NCBI RefSeq assembly: GCF_024295625.1
Contig: NZ_JANCOJ010000001.1
Coordinates: 434,001 to 498,000 of the forward strand
Reading direction: 5' to 3'
Source: Streptococcus sp. CF8_St5-11
Lineage (GTDB): Bacteria; Bacillota; Bacilli; Lactobacillales; Streptococcaceae
DNA length: 64,000 nt
The translations under genes and the position numbers were made by a program. Shown piece by piece: positions 1-9,128 of the stretch (positions are counted from its first letter, which is position 1; every line of letters begins with the position of its first letter). The notes under the pieces were generated by a model. It was given only the letters and a program-made list of their open reading frames with translations. It was not told the DNA's origin and ran no database searches.

Positions 1-507
1 ATGCTTGGCTTCTATCCTGAAGTAGAGCTCACCGCTAGCCAAGAGGAACTCGATTTCCTCCATGATTATCTCTTCTCTGTCACAATCTGGGGAAATTTTG
101 AATTAAACCTGTTTTCTCTGACCTCTCCACTTTTCTCTAGTCGCCTCTATCGACAATACACAGAGGAGTTGGTCCAAAGGGAGGATTTCAAGCTTCTCCT
201 AGATTCCTCTCGTCCTGCCATCAATTCTATTTTCCTTAATGGCTTTTTTCTGGCCATTAGTTCAAATGAATTTGAAGATGCATGTTTTTTTGACCACCTA
301 ATTAACGACCACTTTTACTCTGAGAACGAAGCCTACCTTCGGACGGTTTATCTCTACGCCAAAGGAGAATTTCTCTATCGAAAGGGAGAAAAAGAAATCG
401 GTCTTGAAAAGATGGAACAGGCCATCCAGGTTCTCTCTATTCTGGATTGTAAGGACAGTGCCAACTACTACAAACAGGGCCTGCAAGAACTGATCAATAA
501 ATCCTAA
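1..507 (+). CDS. Rgg/MutR-type transcriptional regulator, C-terminal part
   Basis: The 168 visible residues are helical and repetitive and lack a helix-turn-helix. They resemble the C-terminal peptide-sensing (TPR-like) half of Rgg/GadR/MutR regulators, which usually run about 280-300 residues with the DNA-binding domain in front. The gene therefore most likely begins before the window, and the ATG at position 1 is probably internal. It is followed by a terminator and then, on the same strand, by a small ORF and an MFS exporter, a common arrangement for Rgg regulators that control an adjacent gene. The family call is from overall pattern only; moderate confidence. Confidence 0.6.
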   Translation: MLGFYPEVELTASQEELDFLHDYLFSVTIWGNFELNLFSLTSPLFSSRLYRQYTEELVQREDFKLLLDSSRPAINSIFLNGFFLAISSNEFEDACFFDHLINDHFYSENEAYLRTVYLYAKGEFLYRKGEKEIGLEKMEQAIQVLSILDCKDSANYYKQGLQELINKS

Positions 508-509
508 AA

Positions 510-537
510 ACTCACAGATCTACTCTGTGAGTTTTTG
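510..537 (+). terminator. Rho-independent terminator
   Basis: Perfect 9-bp stem (ACTCACAGA / TCTGTGAGT) with a 5-nt loop and a following T-run, starting 3 bases after the stop codon of the Rgg-like gene. It separates that gene from the small ORF and MFS gene downstream. Confidence 0.9.
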
Positions 538-617
538 TTGAAAATATGCAACATTAATTTTTTCTTGCTTTTTAGGTTTACAATAGGACTATCAAGTAAA
601 GAAAGAAGGTTCTTCCC

Positions 618-794
618 ATGATGACCAAACTAAAAAACCACTTCCTCCGCTTTCTTCTCTCACATACCAGCGTTTATCTGAAGGATCAGGAACTTCTTCT
701 CTCTGATGATGAGAAACTAGACCTCTTCAAACAGATCGTTCGATCTATCAAACAAGTCCTAGCAACTGATCACGTGAAGGAGGAAGGCTTATGA
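618..794 (+). CDS. Small protein (58 aa) coupled to an MFS transporter gene
   Basis: Open frame of 58 codons starting at ATG 618 (a second ATG follows at 621), preceded by an AGAAGG ribosome-binding site at 604-609. The stop TGA overlaps the start of the MFS gene in an ATGA arrangement, which is strong contextual support for real translation. The product has a basic N-terminus (MMTKLKNHFLRFLL), a short hydrophobic stretch, and a charged helical C-terminal half. No family is recognised. A TACAAT -10-like hexamer lies at 579-584 with no clear -35. It may be a coupling or regulatory peptide for the exporter; that is inference. Confidence 0.6.
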   Translation: MMTKLKNHFLRFLLSHTSVYLKDQELLLSDDEKLDLFKQIVRSIKQVLATDHVKEEGL

Positions 795-2008
795 AACTCT
801 TAGCTCGTAATAAAATTTTTGCCTTACTCAGCCTTTCTCGCTTTTTGAATACCCTTGGTGCTGCCATCTACAATCTGGTCTTTGTGGTCTTTGCTGCCAG
901 TATGCCGCAACCGAGCCTAGCAGTTGGCATTGCCAATCTCATTGTATTTATTCCTAGCCTCTTTACCATTTTTGTCGGGATGAAGGCTGACCGCACGAAG
1001 AAAAAAGCTAACTGGTTGATCCGCATTGGCTATCTTCAAGCCATCCTCTTCATCCTTATTGCGCTCATGACCAAGATTCCGGGTTACCTTGCCTTTTCGA
1101 TTGTTTGCTTTTTAAACATTGTTTCAGATTGTTTAAGTGATTATCGCGGTGGCTTGCAACTCCCTATCATGAAAAAGAACATCCCCGACCAGGATTTAAT
1201 GGAGGCTTATTCCTTCAACCAACTGCTTAGTATGGTCTGCTCGATTTCTGGACAAGCTCTAGGAGTTTGGCTGCTAGCTATCAGCCATCAAAATTTTGCC
1301 CTGGTCGCTTCGATCAATGCAGTGACTTTTCTCCTGTCTTCTACCTGTCTCTTGATTAGAAAAAAGCAGCTGACACATGATCCCGTCATTGAGCCCAAAA
1401 GTAAGAATTCGTTGGTACACGAATGTCAAGAGATGTACCAGAACGCCAAAAGTATTTTTGCAGATGAGGAGGTCCACCACTTTGGCAAGTTGCTCTTCTC
1501 ATTGGTTCTCATCAATGCCCTAGGGGGATCCATCTCTGGTATCTACAATTTGCAACTGCTTCACTCCCCCTTCTTTCAGTTGAGTTTTAGCCAATCCCTC
1601 TTGATCTTGGAGGCAGTGACTATTTTAAGTATGGTCTGGGCTAGCCTGACACCCCACGATTATTTTTCCAAGCAATCGCTCCACCATACCCTCCTGTGGA
1701 TCGCAGGTGGGCTGACCATGCTTGCTCTCACAAATATCCTGATGCACTGGGACATTCTTTCCCTTCTACTCATCACTTTCCTTGGTTATCTTGTAGCAAA
1801 AATCAATCCAAAAGTTTCCAGTCTTTTAATGAGCAAATTACCCGCTGAAAAATTAGCTTCTACCTCTAGCTTTTTGGGACTGATGGTCAGCTTTGCTATG
1901 CCACTTGGAACAGCTCTCTTTTCTAGTCTAGCTATCTGGAGCCTTCCCCTAGCTTGGGGGATCTTTGCCATCCTTGGTTTCACTACCCTCCTCTTAACAA
2001 CCAAATAA
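791..2008 (+). CDS. MFS family transporter
   Basis: 405 residues with about 12 hydrophobic segments and an early charged loop (ADRTKKKAN, near residue 75) that fits the MFS loop between TM2 and TM3. Such proteins use the proton gradient to move small solutes, commonly drugs or peptides, across the cytoplasmic membrane; the substrate cannot be told here. The start overlaps the stop of the 58-aa ORF by 4 bases, so translation is probably coupled. The Rgg-like gene immediately upstream is a plausible regulator. No terminator with a plus-strand T-run follows; the hairpin at 2011-2030 points the other way. Confidence 0.8.
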   Translation: MKLLARNKIFALLSLSRFLNTLGAAIYNLVFVVFAASMPQPSLAVGIANLIVFIPSLFTIFVGMKADRTKKKANWLIRIGYLQAILFILIALMTKIPGYLAFSIVCFLNIVSDCLSDYRGGLQLPIMKKNIPDQDLMEAYSFNQLLSMVCSISGQALGVWLLAISHQNFALVASINAVTFLLSSTCLLIRKKQLTHDPVIEPKSKNSLVHECQEMYQNAKSIFADEEVHHFGKLLFSLVLINALGGSISGIYNLQLLHSPFFQLSFSQSLLILEAVTILSMVWASLTPHDYFSKQSLHHTLLWIAGGLTMLALTNILMHWDILSLLLITFLGYLVAKINPKVSSLLMSKLPAEKLASTSSFLGLMVSFAMPLGTALFSSLAIWSLPLAWGIFAILGFTTLLLTTK

Positions 2009-2010
2009 AA

Positions 2011-2030
2011 AATCCACCGTTTGGTGGATT
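2011..2030 (-). terminator. Rho-independent terminator read from the minus strand
   Basis: Perfect 8-bp stem AATCCACC / GGTGGATT with a 4-nt loop. The T-run lies on the minus-strand side only, so it would end transcripts coming leftward from lemA-htpX, about 280 bases after the htpX stop, leaving the element at 2056-2191 in a long 3' UTR. Confidence 0.6.
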
Positions 2031-2055
2031 GAGCTTGAGGACAAAGTCATCTTAA

Positions 2056-2191
2056 AAACTTTCCTTAGGTGAGGACGGACGTCAGCGAACTTCGAAGAAG
2101 TTCCATGACTAATTATTGAGTCTAAGGTCTCAATAATTCCGAGTGCCTGAAACTAAATAGCTTCAGGCACTTTTCTCACGGCGGAAAGTTT
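2056..2191. repeat. 136-bp structured element with terminal inverted repeats
   Basis: The ends are perfect inverted repeats (AAACTTTCC at 2056-2064, GGAAAGTTT at 2183-2191), followed inward by GTGAG / CTCAC. Inside are three short hairpins: GTCA..GAACTTC gaa GAAGTTC..TGAC, a perfect 10-bp stem AATTATTGAG / CTCAATAATT, and a perfect 10-bp stem AGTGCCTGAA / TTCAGGCACT. The whole can fold as a closed multi-branch junction. It looks like a MITE-like or structured RNA repeat. There is no coding frame. The rest of the 298-base gap (2192-2306) is AT-rich and shows nothing else recognisable. Confidence 0.5.
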
Positions 2192-2306
2192 CAATAGATG
2201 AGTTAATAATTCTAAAGAATAAATTTCTTTTATTTGTATAGAATTTATTAGATTTATAAAGAAAAACAGTTTTCCCACACTCTCAATCCTGCTAATGATG
2301 GATTTT

Positions 2307-3203
2307 TTACATTTTTCTTAGGCGAGCCACTCGCTCAGCAATGGGTGGGTGGGTATAAAAGAGTTTTTGCAAACCGGTTTCTTTTTTTGGATCGTTGATA
2401 AAAAGTGCACTGCTCGCATCATCGACATGTCGTTGCATTGGTTCACTATTGTCTAGCTTTAACAAAGCATTTATCATTCCTTGAGGATTCCGTGTCAATT
2501 CAACACTTGAAGCGTCTGCTAGGAACTCCCGTTGACGAGAAATGGCTAACTGGACCAAGGTCGCTGCTAATGGCGCTAAAACGATGGCAAGCAAGGAAAG
2601 GATCAACATAACAATCTCCAAACCACCGCTACCTTCTCGATCATCGTCCCGGCTACGGCCACCGCCCCACCACATCATCCGACCACCAATGCTAGAAAGC
2701 ATGGTGATGGCACTAGCAAGGGCAACTGCAATCGTAGAGATGCGGATATCGTAATTGCGAATATGGCTGACTTCGTGTCCGATGACTCCCTCCAATTCCT
2801 CACGGTTCATCACAGCCAGAAGACCTGTCGTTGCTGCAACAGCAGCATTTTGAGGATTGGACCCTGTCGCAAATGCATTCATCGAAGGATCATCCACAAT
2901 ATAGACCCGAGGCATGGGGATCTGAGCTACCATGGCCATATCTTGGACAATATGGTAGAGCTGAGGAGCTTGCTCTTCCGTTACCTCACGCGCCCCGTTC
3001 ATCCGCATGACAACTTCCGTGGATTGGAAAATCATGCTAAAGGCATAGATTCCACCAATAATCAAAGCTAGAATGACGCCACCAAGGGAGGAGCCTAACC
3101 AGAGGTAGCCAACGGCTGCTCCGATGAGAGCCAAGAGTATGAAAAAAGCAATAAGGAGAATCCAGGTTCTCCTTTTATTGCTTGCAATTTGGTCAAAGAG
3201 CAT
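2307..3203 (-). CDS. htpX: Membrane zinc metalloprotease HtpX
   Basis: 298 residues, the usual length for HtpX. Two N-terminal membrane segments (about 15-65) precede a cytoplasmic protease domain with the zinc motif HEVSH (about residues 140-145), two more hydrophobic segments, and a downstream zinc-ligand stretch ([12 protein letters not shown]). HtpX is a family M48 protease that removes damaged membrane proteins. It starts one base after lemA ends, with an AGGAG site inside the lemA stop region, so the two form an operon. LemA-HtpX pairing is common in streptococci. Confidence 0.95.
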   Translation of the reverse strand: MLFDQIASNKRRTWILLIAFFILLALIGAAVGYLWLGSSLGGVILALIIGGIYAFSMIFQSTEVVMRMNGAREVTEEQAPQLYHIVQDMAMVAQIPMPRVYIVDDPSMNAFATGSNPQNAAVAATTGLLAVMNREELEGVIGHEVSHIRNYDIRISTIAVALASAITMLSSIGGRMMWWGGGRSRDDDREGSGGLEIVMLILSLLAIVLAPLAATLVQLAISRQREFLADASSVELTRNPQGMINALLKLDNSEPMQRHVDDASSALFINDPKKETGLQKLFYTHPPIAERVARLRKM

Positions 3204-3204
3204 A

Positions 3205-3765
3205 TTAGTCTCCTAATCCGCTAAAGTCCACCTTTGGTACTGCTTTTTCTTCTTCAGGCACTTGAAGGAATTCGGCTTGTTTGAAGCCAAACATTCCAGC
3301 AATCACGTTTGTTGGGAAAGTTTCCAACTTGACATTGTAGTTGCTTGTGACACTGTTGTACAATTGACGAGCATAAGAAATTTTGTTTTCTGTGTTGGTC
3401 AATTCTTCTTGCAACTGCATGAAGTTAGTGTTGGCTTTCAAGTCTGGGTAGTTTTCAGCCACCGCAAAGATACCTGCCACTTGACGTGAAAGAGCATCAC
3501 TGGCTGCCATTGCTTCTGCAGGTGAAGAAGCTTGAGCCACTTGTTGGCGAAGTTGAGTGACCTTAGCAAGGGTATCCCCTTCGTACTTGGCATAGCCTTT
3601 TACTGTTTCGATCAAGTTTGGAATCAAGTCATTCCGACGTTTCAATTGCACGTCAATTTGACTCCAAGCTTCGCGAGTTTGCATCCGGCTTTTCACCAAA
3701 CCGTTGTAAACTCCTACTACAATCAACACAAGGACCACAATGATCCCAAGAATAATCCAAATCAT
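3205..3765 (-). CDS. lemA: LemA family protein
   Basis: 186 residues with an N-terminal transmembrane anchor (about 2-22) followed by a long helical domain containing the family hallmarks [21 protein letters not shown] and, near the end, [15 protein letters not shown]. LemA proteins are membrane-anchored with the helical body exposed; their biochemical role is not settled. It is the first gene of the lemA-htpX operon. Its start is divergent from rsmG, with only 70 bases between them carrying both promoters. Confidence 0.95.
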   Translation of the reverse strand: MIWIILGIIVVLVLIVVGVYNGLVKSRMQTREAWSQIDVQLKRRNDLIPNLIETVKGYAKYEGDTLAKVTQLRQQVAQASSPAEAMAASDALSRQVAGIFAVAENYPDLKANTNFMQLQEELTNTENKISYARQLYNSVTSNYNVKLETFPTNVIAGMFGFKQAEFLQVPEEEKAVPKVDFSGLGD

Positions 3766-3818
3766 TTTATTGAATTCCTTTCATTTCTTTCTACCAGTAT
3801 ATCAAATTTCCCTTATTT

Positions 3819-3829
3819 TGTGGTAAAAT
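3819..3829 (+). promoter_or_regulatory. Extended -10 promoter of rsmG
   Basis: TGTGG followed directly by TAAAAT forms an extended -10 element (TRTGn type). The last base of the hexamer is 6 bases from the rsmG ATG at 3836, so transcription would be expected to begin at or within a base or two of the start codon. No convincing -35 or Shine-Dalgarno sequence is present. Confidence 0.55.
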
Positions 3830-3835
3830 AATAGC

Positions 3836-4549
3836 ATGAAACCAGAAGAATTTTATGTCCGTTTAGCCGATCTCGGCTTTCCATTAACTGATCGTCAAAA
3901 AGAGCAATACGAACGCTATTTCGAGCTCCTCGTGGAATGGAATGAAAAGATTAATCTCACCGCCATCACCGAAAAAGACGAAGTCTATCTCAAGCATTTT
4001 TATGATTCGATCGCACCCATTTTACAGGGTTTGATCGAAAACCAACCCATCCGTCTCTTGGATATCGGGGCTGGCGCCGGCTTTCCGAGCCTTCCTATGA
4101 AGATTCTTTTCCCTGAACTAGATGTGACCATCATTGATTCCCTTAATAAGCGGATCAATTTTCTTCACTTGCTGGCTGAAGAGTTGGGCTTGAGCGGAGT
4201 ACGTTTCTACCATGGACGAGCTGAGGACTTTGCACAAGACAAGGCCTTTCGTGCCCAATTTGATATCGTAACTGCCCGCGCGGTTGCCCGCATGCAGGTC
4301 TTGTCTGAACTGACCATTCCCTATCTGAAAGTAGGGGGACAGCTTCTTGCTCTCAAGGCTAGCAATGCTCCAGAAGAGTTGGAGGAAGCCAAAAACGCCC
4401 TCAATCTGCTCTTTAGCAAGGTTGAAGACAATCTACAGTATGAATTGCCTAATGGGGATCCACGCTATATCACTCTTGTAGAAAAGAAAAAAGAAACCCC
4501 CAATAAATACCCAAGAAAAGCAGGCATGCCCAATAAGCGTCCATTGTAG
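3836..4549 (+). CDS. rsmG: 16S rRNA (guanine-527-N7) methyltransferase RsmG
   Basis: 237 residues, full length for RsmG (GidB). The SAM-binding motif is visible as [17 protein letters not shown] (about residues 74-90), preceded by the family signature NEKINLTAI. The enzyme methylates G527 of 16S rRNA. The C-terminus ends in the streptococcal consensus [16 protein letters not shown], so the gene is intact. There is no ribosome-binding site in front of the ATG, and an extended -10 sits immediately upstream, which suggests leaderless translation. It is followed by two structured repeats. Confidence 0.95.
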   Translation: MKPEEFYVRLADLGFPLTDRQKEQYERYFELLVEWNEKINLTAITEKDEVYLKHFYDSIAPILQGLIENQPIRLLDIGAGAGFPSLPMKILFPELDVTIIDSLNKRINFLHLLAEELGLSGVRFYHGRAEDFAQDKAFRAQFDIVTARAVARMQVLSELTIPYLKVGGQLLALKASNAPEELEEAKNALNLLFSKVEDNLQYELPNGDPRYITLVEKKKETPNKYPRKAGMPNKRPL

Positions 4550-4550
4550 T

Positions 4551-4700
4551 AAGATACAAAGGGCTAAGCGGATAAAGTCAAAATAGGGAATTCGACGCAG
4601 AATCCAAAAGATTCTAGGAGGATTCATCTTTTTGACACAATCCGCAGCCCGTGTTCATTTCAGTAAGATACAAAGGGCTAAGAGGATAAAAGTCAAATAA
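4551..4700 (+). repeat. AAGATACAAAG structured repeat, one full and one 5' partial copy
   Basis: A full unit (4551-4660) starts AAGATACAAAGGGCTAAG. Its ends pair as an interrupted long stem: GGGCT / AGCCC, GCGGAT / ATCCGC, GTCAAAA / TTTTGAC, with an inner perfect hairpin AGAATC caaaa GATTCT. A second copy of only the 5' part (4665-4700) follows and abuts the 175-bp repeat. The same architecture with different bases in the stems is found at 40476-40585, also with a trailing partial copy. It does not code for a protein in any conserved way. Confidence 0.6.
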
Positions 4701-4875
4701 GAGGCTGGGACAAAAGTCCTAGCCTCTCAATTATTTTTGGATTGTCAAGCAAGACGCAGTGGTTGAGTGGGCTCTACTACGCTGATTTCATCAGCTTTTA
4801 CAGCCCTACTCAACTGTGCGGAGGTGGGACGACGAAATCGAATTCTAATGAATTACCGATTTCTGTCCCACTCTC
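4701..4875 (+). repeat. 175-bp three-hairpin intergenic repeat, copy 1
   Basis: First of six near-identical copies in the window. It begins GAGGCTGGGAC and ends GTCCCACTCTC. It consists of three consecutive hairpins: a 26-nt terminator-like one (GAGGCTGGGAC / GTCCTAGCCTC), a middle one (GTTGAGTGGGCT / AGCCCTACTCAAC enclosing GCTGAT / ATCAGC), and a long nested one (GTGGGAC, GAAATCG and AATTC arms). It lies between rsmG and the convergent PfkB gene, 4 bases after the stop of the latter, and probably ends transcription from both sides. Confidence 0.85.
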
Positions 4876-4879
4876 TTTT

Positions 4880-5782
4880 TTATTTTTGTTTCAATTCTGT
4901 TCGCAGGGCTTCTTGCTGCTCTTTTGTCAGATGAACCCCCTTACTTGCAACAATCTGGCTAGAGACTTTGTTGGCAAATCTTAAGGCTTGCGCAATGTCT
5001 AAGCCTTCTAAACGGGCGGATATGAAGGCTCCCACATGGCTATCTCCAGCGCCTACTGTATCGACGACTTCTGTTGGAAAACCGTCTGCCTCATACCAGT
5101 TGTCATCATAGGCAACCGCGCCTTTTTCACCCAAGGTGACAATGACCAATTGCCCCGTTCTCTGATACAAGTATTCGATGGCTGGCTGGATCTCTCTACA
5201 CCCTGAGAAAGCCAGTGCTTCAGCCTCATTAACATGGAGAATCGGATGCAGATCATAAATTTCTTCCAGTCGATCCTTTGGAATCAAGTGTCCGCGTGGC
5301 CCAGGTGCGAAAATCACCTGGCCTTCTAGTTGCGAAACAGACTGAACCAATGCAAGACCGGTTGGCTCCTCGACTTCAAGGCCACATAAGTAGATGTAAT
5401 CAAACCGATCTGTCTCAATCTCTTTTAGCCACTCTGCTTGGAAGCTATACTCCACTCCGTGGTCCGATAAGAAGGTCCTCTCACCATCAAACTCTACAAA
5501 GCAGTAACAGCAACCATTGGCCCCTTCTAATGAGATACTAGAGGAAATCCCTAATTGTTTTAGCTCTTTCCGAATAAAATCACCATATATTCCAGAACCG
5601 ACTGGCGAGACAAACCGGTAGGGTTGCGACAAAAAATGAAGGATATTAACGACATTAAAGGCACAACCTCCCACAGACCATTGCTGGTGATCAATATGGG
5701 CATCTCCTTCACGACTTGGCAAACGATCCAAGTAAATCATCACATCACAAACGGTAGAACCAATAATTAACGCAGCTGTCAT
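4880..5782 (-). CDS. PfkB (ribokinase) family sugar or nucleoside kinase
   Basis: 300 residues with an N-terminal GGCAFNVV-type substrate motif (about 38-45) and the C-terminal PfkB signature DTVGAGDSHVGAF (about 240-252), where the aspartate of GAGD is the catalytic base. The family phosphorylates sugars, nucleosides or related alcohols with ATP; the exact substrate cannot be read from the sequence. The start is supported by an AGGAG site. It is monocistronic: a terminator of the next operon precedes it, and repeat copy 1 follows it. Confidence 0.85.
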   Translation of the reverse strand: MTAALIIGSTVCDVMIYLDRLPSREGDAHIDHQQWSVGGCAFNVVNILHFLSQPYRFVSPVGSGIYGDFIRKELKQLGISSSISLEGANGCCYCFVEFDGERTFLSDHGVEYSFQAEWLKEIETDRFDYIYLCGLEVEEPTGLALVQSVSQLEGQVIFAPGPRGHLIPKDRLEEIYDLHPILHVNEAEALAFSGCREIQPAIEYLYQRTGQLVIVTLGEKGAVAYDDNWYEADGFPTEVVDTVGAGDSHVGAFISARLEGLDIAQALRFANKVSSQIVASKGVHLTKEQQEALRTELKQK

Positions 5783-5831
5783 CTTTTTCTCCTTACTTTG
5801 CCTTCTATTATACCAGAGGAAAGATAAAAAA

Positions 5832-5856
5832 CAACCAACCCCTTGTGGAGTGGTTG
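5832..5856 (-). terminator. Rho-independent terminator of the phosphorylase-ECF-SDR operon
   Basis: On the minus strand a GC-rich imperfect stem (CAACCACTCC / GGGGTTGGTTG) is followed by six T residues. It lies 10 bases after the stop codon of the SDR gene. Confidence 0.8.
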
Positions 5857-5865
5857 CTTCTCTTT

Positions 5866-6618
5866 TTAATCACGATAAACGGGTTGAGGACCAAAGGTTT
5901 GGGAAACCGGCATGATTTCAATCCGGTTGACATTGACATGCTTGGGCTGTTGGATCAACCAAGCTACAGTGTTGGCAATGTCTTCAGACTGAATGGCATG
6001 GGCATCTCGATAGAGAGCTTCTACCCGTTTTTCGTCTCCTTTAAAGCGAACAGAAGAGAACTCTGTCCCTTCGCAAAGACCAGGTTCAATATTGCTGACA
6101 CGAATCTTCTTGCCAGCTAGATCCGCCCGAAGATTGAGGGAGAATTGCTTGACAAAAGCCTTGGATGCCCCGTAAACATTGGCCCCTGGATAGGGCACTG
6201 TCCCAGCAGTTGACCCCATATTGATGACATAACCGTCATTTCTTTCCACCATCTGGGGGAGGATTTGCCGGGTCAAATAGGTCAGACCGATAATGTTGGT
6301 CTGAATCATGGTCAGCCAGTCTGCGACCTCTGCTTCATAAGCTGGGGCGAGGCCTAGAGCCAAGCCAGCATTATTGACCAAAACATCCACTTTCTCCCAA
6401 TCTTTTGGCAAACTGGCAAGTGCATGATCTACCTGAGAAAGATCCGTCACATCCATTTGCAGGGGATAAAAGGCTTCTCCCAGCTCTTCTTGAAGTGCCT
6501 GTAATTTATCGATGCGTCTAGCTGATCCGATCACACGGTATCCATCTGCTACTAAGCGACGGCAAATCGCTTGACCAAAACCAGCTGAAGCTCCTGTTAC
6601 TAAAATCGTTTCTGACAT
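5866..6618 (-). CDS. Short-chain dehydrogenase/reductase (YdfG-like)
   Basis: 250 residues of a classical SDR. The cofactor loop is TGASAGFG (about 8-15), the structural NNAG motif is at about 85-88, and the catalytic Ser-Tyr-Lys set is seen in NMGSTAG and YGASK. An arginine pair after strand 2 (SARRIDK) suggests NADP. It is closest in pattern to YdfG-type 3-hydroxy acid/serine dehydrogenases; the substrate here is inferred. A strong GGAGG site overlaps the end of the ecfT gene, so it is the last gene of that operon. Confidence 0.85.
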   Translation of the reverse strand: MSETILVTGASAGFGQAICRRLVADGYRVIGSARRIDKLQALQEELGEAFYPLQMDVTDLSQVDHALASLPKDWEKVDVLVNNAGLALGLAPAYEAEVADWLTMIQTNIIGLTYLTRQILPQMVERNDGYVINMGSTAGTVPYPGANVYGASKAFVKQFSLNLRADLAGKKIRVSNIEPGLCEGTEFSSVRFKGDEKRVEALYRDAHAIQSEDIANTVAWLIQQPKHVNVNRIEIMPVSQTFGPQPVYRD

Positions 6619-6622
6619 GTCA

Positions 6623-7453
6623 TTACCTCCATGGATTGTAAAAACGTCCCTGATTGAGAAAGATCAGGACAATACTCAAAACCAGAACAGCCAAGGCTGA
6701 TAGAATCATCCCATAATCTTTCATTTCCATGGCTTGATGAGAATACCAGGTCCGCTTTTTATTTTTACCAAAGCGACGTAATTCCATGGCTGTAGAAATG
6801 CTGTCAATCCGCTCAAGTGAGCTAAAGATTAAGGGAGAGATGATTTGTAAATTGCCTTTGATCCGCTTGATCAGCTTGGCCTTTTTGGACAACTCCACCC
6901 CTCTAGCTTCCTGAGACAATTTAATCGTTTGATATTCTTCTTGTACGTCAGGAATGTAACGCAGAGTCAAGCTGACAGAATAGGCAATCTTGTAAGATAC
7001 GCCAATTTGGTTGAGGCTTGAAGCAAACTGACTAGGATGGGTCGTCATCAAAAAAATCAAGGCTAGAGGTATGGTACAGACATACTTAAGAGCTAGATTA
7101 AAAAGATAAAAGAGTTCCTGCGAGGTGATACTATAGGAGCCCCACCCCTTCATCAGTACCGTCTTTGCCCCGTAGATCTCTACACCATACTGGGGGGCAA
7201 AGAGATAGACCATGACAACATTTAACAGTGCAAAAACAAGAGCAAATGCAAGTACAAATGAAATATCCCGAAATCGAATACGAGCTGTAGAGAATAACAG
7301 TAAGGCGCCCACACCAATTCCTAGAAGGAGCCGGGTATCATAACTCAACATGGCCGCAAGAGATACAAAAAGAAGAAAGAGTAACTTACTCGCACCTGAA
7401 AGGCGATGAAGAAAACTCGTCCCCTCATGGTAGCCGACTAATCGATGATTCAT
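6623..7453 (-). CDS. ECF transporter transmembrane protein EcfT
   Basis: 276 residues with about five to six membrane segments and the two cytoplasmic coupling motifs of EcfT proteins (EARGVE near residue 182 and ELRRFG near 228), which contact the ATPases. EcfT links substrate-binding S components to the ATPase pair in energy-coupling-factor importers. The start lies 29 bases inside the end of the double-ATPase gene, so the two are co-translated. No S component is adjacent; two candidates lie 6-9 kb away at 13701 and 15105. Confidence 0.9.
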   Translation of the reverse strand: MNHRLVGYHEGTSFLHRLSGASKLLFLLFVSLAAMLSYDTRLLLGIGVGALLLFSTARIRFRDISFVLAFALVFALLNVVMVYLFAPQYGVEIYGAKTVLMKGWGSYSITSQELFYLFNLALKYVCTIPLALIFLMTTHPSQFASSLNQIGVSYKIAYSVSLTLRYIPDVQEEYQTIKLSQEARGVELSKKAKLIKRIKGNLQIISPLIFSSLERIDSISTAMELRRFGKNKKRTWYSHQAMEMKDYGMILSALAVLVLSIVLIFLNQGRFYNPWR

Positions 7454-9128
7454 GACCTGCTCCTTTCTGTTGCATATAAAACTGCGTTAGCGCCAAGGGA
7501 TCCATTCCTAATCGATTGGCTAAGGCAAAAATCGAAGTCTCTTTGAGATTAGCCTCTTGTAAAATATCCGGATGAGTGAACAGCTCTGCAGGTGGGAGAT
7601 CTGCTAGAATTTGTCCGTCTGATACTACAAGGGCACGATCAGAATAATCCAACATCAGCTGCATATCATGGGTAATCATGACAATGGTATGGCCTTTTTC
7701 TTGCAAGCTATCTAGAAATTCCATGATTTCAGTGTAATTGCGTTGGTCCTGACCTGCTGTCGGCTCGTCCAAGACCAAAATTTCTGGTCCTAAAACTAGT
7801 ATAGAGGCGATGGTCACCCGTTTCTTTTGCCCATATGAGAGAGCAGAAATCGGCCATTTACGAAACTCATAAAGACCACAAGTTTTCAGTGCTTGATAGA
7901 CACGCTCCTTAATATCTTCTTCCGATATCCCCCGCAAGCGCAAACCTAGAGCGACTTCATCAAAAATCATATTGCTCGAAATCATTTGATTGGGGTTTTG
8001 CAGGACATAGCCGACTCGCTCTGCCCGTTCCTTGACACTCTCTTGCTTGATATCTTCACCTCTAGAGGTGTATTGCCCTTCTGTAGTAATGAATCCACAG
8101 ATGGCTTTCGCAAGAGTTGATTTCCCTGCCCCATTCTTCCCGACAATCGCTAAGCGCTGCCCCTTAGGTATACTGAGGGAAATATTTTTTAAGATCGGAT
8201 GATCCTTTTGATAAGCAAAGGAAATCTGCTCCAACTTCAATAGTTCTTCCGTCTCACCAGTTTTAGTAAAGGTCGCTTCTGGAATGGAACGATTCACACC
8301 AGTAAGTTCGATATCTTCTAGACGATCTAGATGCTCCAATTGATCGATATCCTGCCCTAGCTGGCGAAGAGTTGTTAAATAGAGGGGTTCTCGAATCCCA
8401 TTTTCAGCCAGCAGTGTCGTCCTCAACAACTCATCTGGGCTCCCATTAAAGAGAACTTGACCTTGATTGATCAAGATAACCCGATCGACAGGACGGTAGA
8501 GTACATCCTCTAAACGGTGTTCGATAATAATGGTGGTCGTCCCCTGTTCTTCATGAATCTGATCGATCAGATCAATAATATCCTGACCCGACTTGGGATC
8601 TAGATTAGCCAGTGGTTCATCAAAAAGGAGGATCGGACTTTCGTCAATCAGAACACCTGCTAAGCTCACTCGCTGTTTTTGCCCACCGGACAAATCTTGT
8701 GGCCGATGATCCAAGAGCTTCATCAAATCCAAGCGTTCTGCCCAACTCTGCACACGCTCTTTCATCGTTCCCAGATCCACCATGTCATTTTCAAGAGCAA
8801 AAGCCAAGTCTTCTGCGACACTCAAACCAATAAATTGGCCATCTGTATCTTGCAAAACCGTACTGACCAAGTGAGATTTCTCATAAATACTGAGATCAAA
8901 GGCTTCTTTCCCCTGAATGAGGAATTGCCCACTACTGGTTCCCTTATAGATATTAGGGATAATCCCATTTAAGCACTGGCCAATGGTTGACTTACCAGAA
9001 CCAGACGGCCCAACAATCAGAACCTTTTCCCCCTTATAAATGGTTAAGTTGAGATTTTTCAAGGTTGGTTCAGACTGTGCCTTGTATTGGAAGGAAAAAT
9101 CCTTCAGTTCAATCATTGCTTCTTTCAT
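7425..9128 (-). CDS. ECF transporter double ATP-binding protein
   Basis: 567 residues containing two complete ABC ATPase domains in tandem. The first has Walker [10 protein letters not shown] (40-48), signature LSGGQKQR and Walker B ILLFDEP; the second has GKNGAGKST (about 330), LSYGQKKR and ILVLDEP. It replaces the separate EcfA1/EcfA2 pair and powers a vitamin- or nucleobase-type importer together with EcfT. In pneumococcus a protein of this size sits next to a UPF0397 S component; here that S component gene is at 13701. It is preceded directly by the nucleoside phosphorylase. Confidence 0.92.
   Translation of the reverse strand: MKEAMIELKDFSFQYKAQSEPTLKNLNLTIYKGEKVLIVGPSGSGKSTIGQCLNGIIPNIYKGTSSGQFLIQGKEAFDLSIYEKSHLVSTVLQDTDGQFIGLSVAEDLAFALENDMVDLGTMKERVQSWAERLDLMKLLDHRPQDLSGGQKQRVSLAGVLIDESPILLFDEPLANLDPKSGQDIIDLIDQIHEEQGTTTIIIEHRLEDVLYRPVDRVILINQGQVLFNGSPDELLRTTLLAENGIREPLYLTTLRQLGQDIDQLEHLDRLEDIELTGVNRSIPEATFTKTGETEELLKLEQISFAYQKDHPILKNISLSIPKGQRLAIVGKNGAGKSTLAKAICGFITTEGQYTSRGEDIKQESVKERAERVGYVLQNPNQMISSNMIFDEVALGLRLRGISEEDIKERVYQALKTCGLYEFRKWPISALSYGQKKRVTIASILVLGPEILVLDEPTAGQDQRNYTEIMEFLDSLQEKGHTIVMITHDMQLMLDYSDRALVVSDGQILADLPPAELFTHPDILQEANLKETSIFALANRLGMDPLALTQFYMQQKGAGHESSISRLP

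Noticed and set aside
4742..4984. Recurrent ORF beginning (M)SSKTQWLSGLYYADF in copies of the 175-bp repeat (also near 13495, 35746 and 37909)
   Set aside because: It starts at a TTG without a ribosome-binding site, has a stop codon in copy 5 and is frame-shifted in copy 6, and its C-terminus depends on flanking DNA. Base changes follow the hairpin structure rather than codons, so it is a by-product of the repeat.
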